A stretch of 8,388 bases of DNA from an uncultured Desulfobacterales bacterium. Lineage in GTDB: Bacteria > Desulfobacterota > Desulfobacteria > Desulfobacterales > G020354645. This document shows positions 5,554 to 8,388 of the stretch, in pieces. Below the pieces are notes generated by a model that was not told the DNA's origin, did not search any database, and saw only the letters and a list, made by a program, of their open reading frames with translations. The stretch spans positions 1-8,388 of the forward strand of contig CAMYNZ010000159.1 of the NCBI GenBank assembly GCA_947259865.1, read 5' to 3'. Every line of letters begins with the position of its first letter. Within the stretch, counting starts at the first letter, position 1. A program made the position numbers and the translations under genes.

Positions 5554-8136
5554 TTAAACGGTTTTGAAAATAATGCGGTCATTCTCAACCTCGGCACTGA
5601 TCCGGCTGCCCGCCGATATCGTTCCTTTGAGAATCTCCATCGAAAGCTGGTTTTCGATGTATTTTTGAATGACCCGTTTAAGCGGTCTTGCGCCGTATAC
5701 CGGATCATACCCTTTATCAACGATAAAATTTTTGGCGCCGTTTGCAAGGACCAGCTCGATATTGCTTTCTGCCAGCCGCTCGCTGAGCTGCTTGATCTGG
5801 ATATTCACAATTTCGCCGATTTGTTCAGGGGAAAGATTGTGAAATATAATGATTTCATCGATTCGATTCAAAAATTCCGGTTTGAAGCTGGCCCGAAGGG
5901 CCTCGGTCACTCTGGTTTCCATTTCTGCGCGCCGGGATATTCCCAGTTCCTGAATCCACTGGCTGCCGACATTGGATGTCATGATGACGATCGTATTTTT
6001 AAAATCCACCGTCCGGCCGTGCCCGTCGGTCATGCGGCCATCATCCAGAATCTGAAGCAGAATATTAAAGACTTCGGGATGGGCCTTTTCAATTTCATCG
6101 AATAAAACGACAGAATAAGGTCTGCGCCGCACCGCCTCCGTCAAATACCCGCCTTCTTCATATCCGACATATCCAGGCGGCGCTCCGATAAGCCTGGCAA
6201 CCGCATGTTTTTCCATGTATTCGGACATATCAACCCTGACGATCGCCTGTTCACTGTCAAAAAGAAATTCGGCCAGGGCCTTGGCCAGTTCGGTTTTTCC
6301 GACACCGGTGGGCCCCATAAAGATAAAGGATCCAATGGGCCGGTTGGGATCCTGTAAACCGGAACGGGCGCGCCGTACGGCGTTGGCGACGGCTTCCACG
6401 GCCTCAGCCTGCCCGATTACCCTTCGGGCGATGCGGTCTTCCATGTGTACCAGTTTTTCCTTTTCGCCTTCCAGCATTTTGCTGACCGGAATTCCGGTCC
6501 AGTGTGATATAACTTCGGCAATATCCTCGTCATCGACTTCTTCTTTGAGCATTTTTCTGTTTTTTTGAAGATCGGCCAGCTCCTGGTTGGCCACATTCAG
6601 GCGGGTTTCGAGTTCCGCCGACCGGCCGTAGCGAATTTCAGCAACCCGTGCCAAATCGCCATCCCGCTCGGCCTGTTGGGCTTCGATACCCAGGTGTTCC
6701 TGCTCTTCTTTAATTTTCCGAATCCTCTGAATTAAATCCTTTTCATTTTGCCAATGGGCTTTCATGCCAAGGATTTCGGCATTCATTTCTGCCAGCTCAG
6801 CTTCAAGTTTTGCCAGGCGCTCTTTTGAGGCCGGATCCGACTCTTTTTTCAATGCCTCGCGTTCGATTTCTGCCTGGGTAATGCGCCGCTGAATCTCATC
6901 AATTTCAGCCGGCATGCTGTCAATTTCGATTCGCAATTTAGAAGCGCATTCATCGATCAGATCGATGGCCTTATCGGGCAGGAAGCGGTCTGAAATATAG
7001 CGGTTTGACAGGGCCGCGGCGGCTACGATGGCAGAATCCTTGATTCTGACCCCATGATGGACTTCATATTTCTCCTTGATGCCGCGCAGAATCGAGATGG
7101 TGTCCTCCACGCTCGGCTCCCGGACCATAACCGGTTGAAAGCGTCTTTCCAGGGCAGCATCTTTTTCAATATATTTTCGGTATTCGTTTAATGTTGTGGC
7201 GCCCACACAGCGCAGAGTACCTCTGGCCAGGGCCGGTTTCAACATGTTGGAGGCATCCACCGCACCCTCACTGGCGCCGGCACCCACCAGGGTATGCAGC
7301 TCATCGATGAACAGTATGATTTCGCCTTCAGCCTTTTCCACTTCTTTAATAACCGCTTTGAGACGGTCTTCAAATTCCCCCCTGTACTTGGCACCGGCAA
7401 TAAGCGCTCCCATATCCAAAGCCACCAGACGCCGGTTTTTGAGGGATTCGGACACATCACCTTCCACGATACGTTGGGCCAGACCCTCGACAATCGCGGT
7501 CTTACCGACTCCGGGTTCACCAATCAGAACCGGATTATTTTTGGTTCGCCGGGATAGGACCTGAACAATTCGCCGGATTTCATCATCCCGGCCGATTATC
7601 GGATCTATTTTGCCCAGCCGGGCCTGATCGGTTAGATTACGGCTGAATTTTTCCAGGGCCTGATATTTTTCTTCCGGGTTGGGGTCCGTGATTCTCTGAG
7701 ATCCTCGAATATCGATAAGCACCTTGAGAATAGAATCCCTTGTAGCGCCATGGTGCGCCAATATTTTTACCGCATCACCTTTGTTCTCATCGGTAATGGC
7801 CAATAGAATGTGTTCCAGGCTTACATACTGGTCTTTCATCTTGGCCGCTTCGGTAAATGCGGCGTCCAGAACACTTTTTGTTCTGGTGGAAATATAGACA
7901 TCGCCGGGTTGACCGACTTTGGGTAATCCCTCGATCGATTGCGCCACCTCCTTGGCAACAGTGCCGGAAGAAGCCCCGAGTTTCTTTAACATTGCACTGA
8001 CGATTCCTTCAGGCTCGCTCAACATGGATCCCAAAAGATGCTCGGGCTCGATTTGAGGATTGTTGTGCTGGGTCGCAAGATTTTGGGAATTTTGTATAAG
8101 TTCCTGTGATTTAATAGTAAATTTATCAAATTGCAT
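5554..8136 (-). CDS. clpB: ATP-dependent disaggregase ClpB (Hsp100)
   Basis: ClpB threads aggregated proteins through a hexameric ring, working with DnaK in the cytoplasm. The 860 residues are the normal full length. The N-domain (1-145) is followed by NBD1 with Walker A GEPGVGKT (206-213), pore loop KYRGEF (Lys250-Tyr251), Walker B LFIDELH (Asp278, Glu279), sensor GATT (312-315) and paired arginines 331-332. The coiled-coil middle domain spans about 405-525 and distinguishes ClpB from ClpA or ClpX. NBD2 has Walker A GPTGVGKT (608-615), pore loop GYVGYEEGG (655-663), Walker [12 protein letters not shown] (Asp680, Glu681) and sensor 2 GARPLKR (815-821). ATG at 8136 begins the standard MQFDKFT N-terminus; AAGGGGGGG lies 9 bases upstream. 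Promoter and terminator flank it, so it is probably monocistronic. No key residue is missing. Confidence 0.98.
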   Translation of the reverse strand: MQFDKFTIKSQELIQNSQNLATQHNNPQIEPEHLLGSMLSEPEGIVSAMLKKLGASSGTVAKEVAQSIEGLPKVGQPGDVYISTRTKSVLDAAFTEAAKMKDQYVSLEHILLAITDENKGDAVKILAHHGATRDSILKVLIDIRGSQRITDPNPEEKYQALEKFSRNLTDQARLGKIDPIIGRDDEIRRIVQVLSRRTKNNPVLIGEPGVGKTAIVEGLAQRIVEGDVSESLKNRRLVALDMGALIAGAKYRGEFEDRLKAVIKEVEKAEGEIILFIDELHTLVGAGASEGAVDASNMLKPALARGTLRCVGATTLNEYRKYIEKDAALERRFQPVMVREPSVEDTISILRGIKEKYEVHHGVRIKDSAIVAAAALSNRYISDRFLPDKAIDLIDECASKLRIEIDSMPAEIDEIQRRITQAEIEREALKKESDPASKERLAKLEAELAEMNAEILGMKAHWQNEKDLIQRIRKIKEEQEHLGIEAQQAERDGDLARVAEIRYGRSAELETRLNVANQELADLQKNRKMLKEEVDDEDIAEVISHWTGIPVSKMLEGEKEKLVHMEDRIARRVIGQAEAVEAVANAVRRARSGLQDPNRPIGSFIFMGPTGVGKTELAKALAEFLFDSEQAIVRVDMSEYMEKHAVARLIGAPPGYVGYEEGGYLTEAVRRRPYSVVLFDEIEKAHPEVFNILLQILDDGRMTDGHGRTVDFKNTIVIMTSNVGSQWIQELGISRRAEMETRVTEALRASFKPEFLNRIDEIIIFHNLSPEQIGEIVNIQIKQLSERLAESNIELVLANGAKNFIVDKGYDPVYGARPLKRVIQKYIENQLSMEILKGTISAGSRISAEVENDRIIFKTV

Positions 8137-8190
8137 AAAATGTAACCCCCCCTTGGGTGTTCCGTTTTTTAGGGTCTGATTTTTGCAGTG

Positions 8191-8218
8191 AATATAAACA
8201 TGGACCCCGTTATGTCAA
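8191..8218 (-). promoter_or_regulatory. Sigma70-type promoter of clpB
   Basis: On the minus strand TTGACA (8218-8213, perfect -35) is followed after 16 bases by TATATT (8196-8191, five of six). Transcription would start near 8184, giving a leader of about 48 bases before the ATG at 8136. I see neither a sigma32-type CTTGAAA/CCCCAT pair nor a CIRCE repeat. Confidence 0.65.
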
Positions 8219-8229
8219 TTATGGCGGGG
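8205..8229. promoter_or_regulatory. Imperfect palindrome overlapping the clpB -35 (possible operator)
   Basis: CCCCG (8205-8209) and CGGGG (8225-8229) are arms of a 25-base imperfect palindrome, with extra AT/AT matches further in. The -35 hexamer at 8213-8218 lies at its centre, so a bound protein would block RNA polymerase. No known operator consensus is recognised. Confidence 0.35.
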
Positions 8230-8388
8230 CTGTTGCCCGATTACTCAGACCGGCTGCTCAAACCCTGGGAGCCATTGAATCGCACCCAGAAATAAGATGG
8301 TTTAGACAGCGCGATGACGTTTTTAGGCAACCGCCCGTTGAAATTCTGGGATAAATTGCGTAATACTGTAAATTGAACGGGAACCTTT

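Larger units (their letters stand above)
8137..8388. other. clpB upstream region; no supported gene
   Basis: Besides the clpB promoter, palindrome and ribosome binding site, this stretch shows a minus-strand frame open from the right edge to TAA at 8243-8241 (48 codons) and another to TAA at 8325-8323 (21 codons). Either could be the tail of an upstream gene, but neither is recognisable. A plus-strand 27-codon frame starting ATG 8212 has only a weak GGA upstream. CCCGTT (8334-8339) and AACGGG (8376-8381) form an imperfect inverted repeat near the edge. Confidence 0.4.

Noticed and set aside
5392..6105. 237-codon plus-strand frame over the 3' part of clpB
   Set aside because: It lies antisense to well conserved NBD2 of ClpB, has no recognisable motif and no ribosome binding site; it is a codon-bias shadow.
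8212..8295. 27-codon plus-strand frame starting ATG 8212
   Set aside because: Overlaps the clpB promoter and palindrome on the other strand; weak ribosome binding site; no recognisable motif.

Overview
The window looks like a chromosomal housekeeping segment from a Desulfobacterota-type bacterium (sulfate-reducer lineage, probably Desulfobacterales or a relative). This assignment is inference. It rests on the style of the proteins, on a stand-alone Met8/CysG-N-type siroheme synthase beside a CcsA/HemX-type membrane protein and hemA, and on a NrnA-like DHH protein paired with an RNase Z-like metallo-beta-lactamase. No marker gene such as rRNA is present. Every gene I can support lies on the minus strand, so the window reads biologically from right to left.

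Layout from right to left (direction of transcription). The right edge (8137-8388) is a leader or intergenic region with a good sigma70-type promoter (8191-8218), whose -35 lies inside an imperfect palindrome. clpB (8136-5554) is complete and ends at a strong intrinsic terminator (5504-5539). A 314-base spacer follows, holding that terminator, a weak candidate promoter and a possible gene remnant. Next is a compact five-gene run: DHH phosphoesterase (5239-4250), RNase Z-like hydrolase (4243-3467, 6-base gap), precorrin-2 dehydrogenase/sirohydrochlorin ferrochelatase (3457-2750, 9-base gap), CcsA/HemX-type membrane protein (2651-1830) and glutamyl-tRNA reductase hemA (1756-485). A 379-base spacer then holds several hairpins and short repeats and resembles a dispersed structured intergenic element. 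At the left edge are the first 35 codons of fabD (105-1), starting with TTG behind a strong Shine-Dalgarno sequence.

How the genes work together. HemA commits glutamyl-tRNA to tetrapyrrole synthesis. The Met8-type protein turns precorrin-2 into siroheme, which is the cofactor of sulfite reductases and, in sulfate reducers, also a precursor of heme through the siroheme-dependent (Ahb) route. The CcsA/HemX-type protein handles heme for cytochrome c assembly or modulates HemA. The last three genes therefore form a tetrapyrrole supply and use module. The two hydrolases ahead of them are probably in the same transcript but have no obvious role in tetrapyrrole chemistry. ClpB (disaggregase) and FabD (fatty acid synthesis) appear to be separate units.

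I see no tRNA, rRNA, CRISPR array, insertion sequence or defence system, and I do not think the window contains a clear new multi-gene system. The best leads are the structured spacer at about 180-400, the loss of the usual motif I histidine in the DHH protein, the protein-like remnant upstream of the DHH gene, and the palindrome over the clpB promoter.
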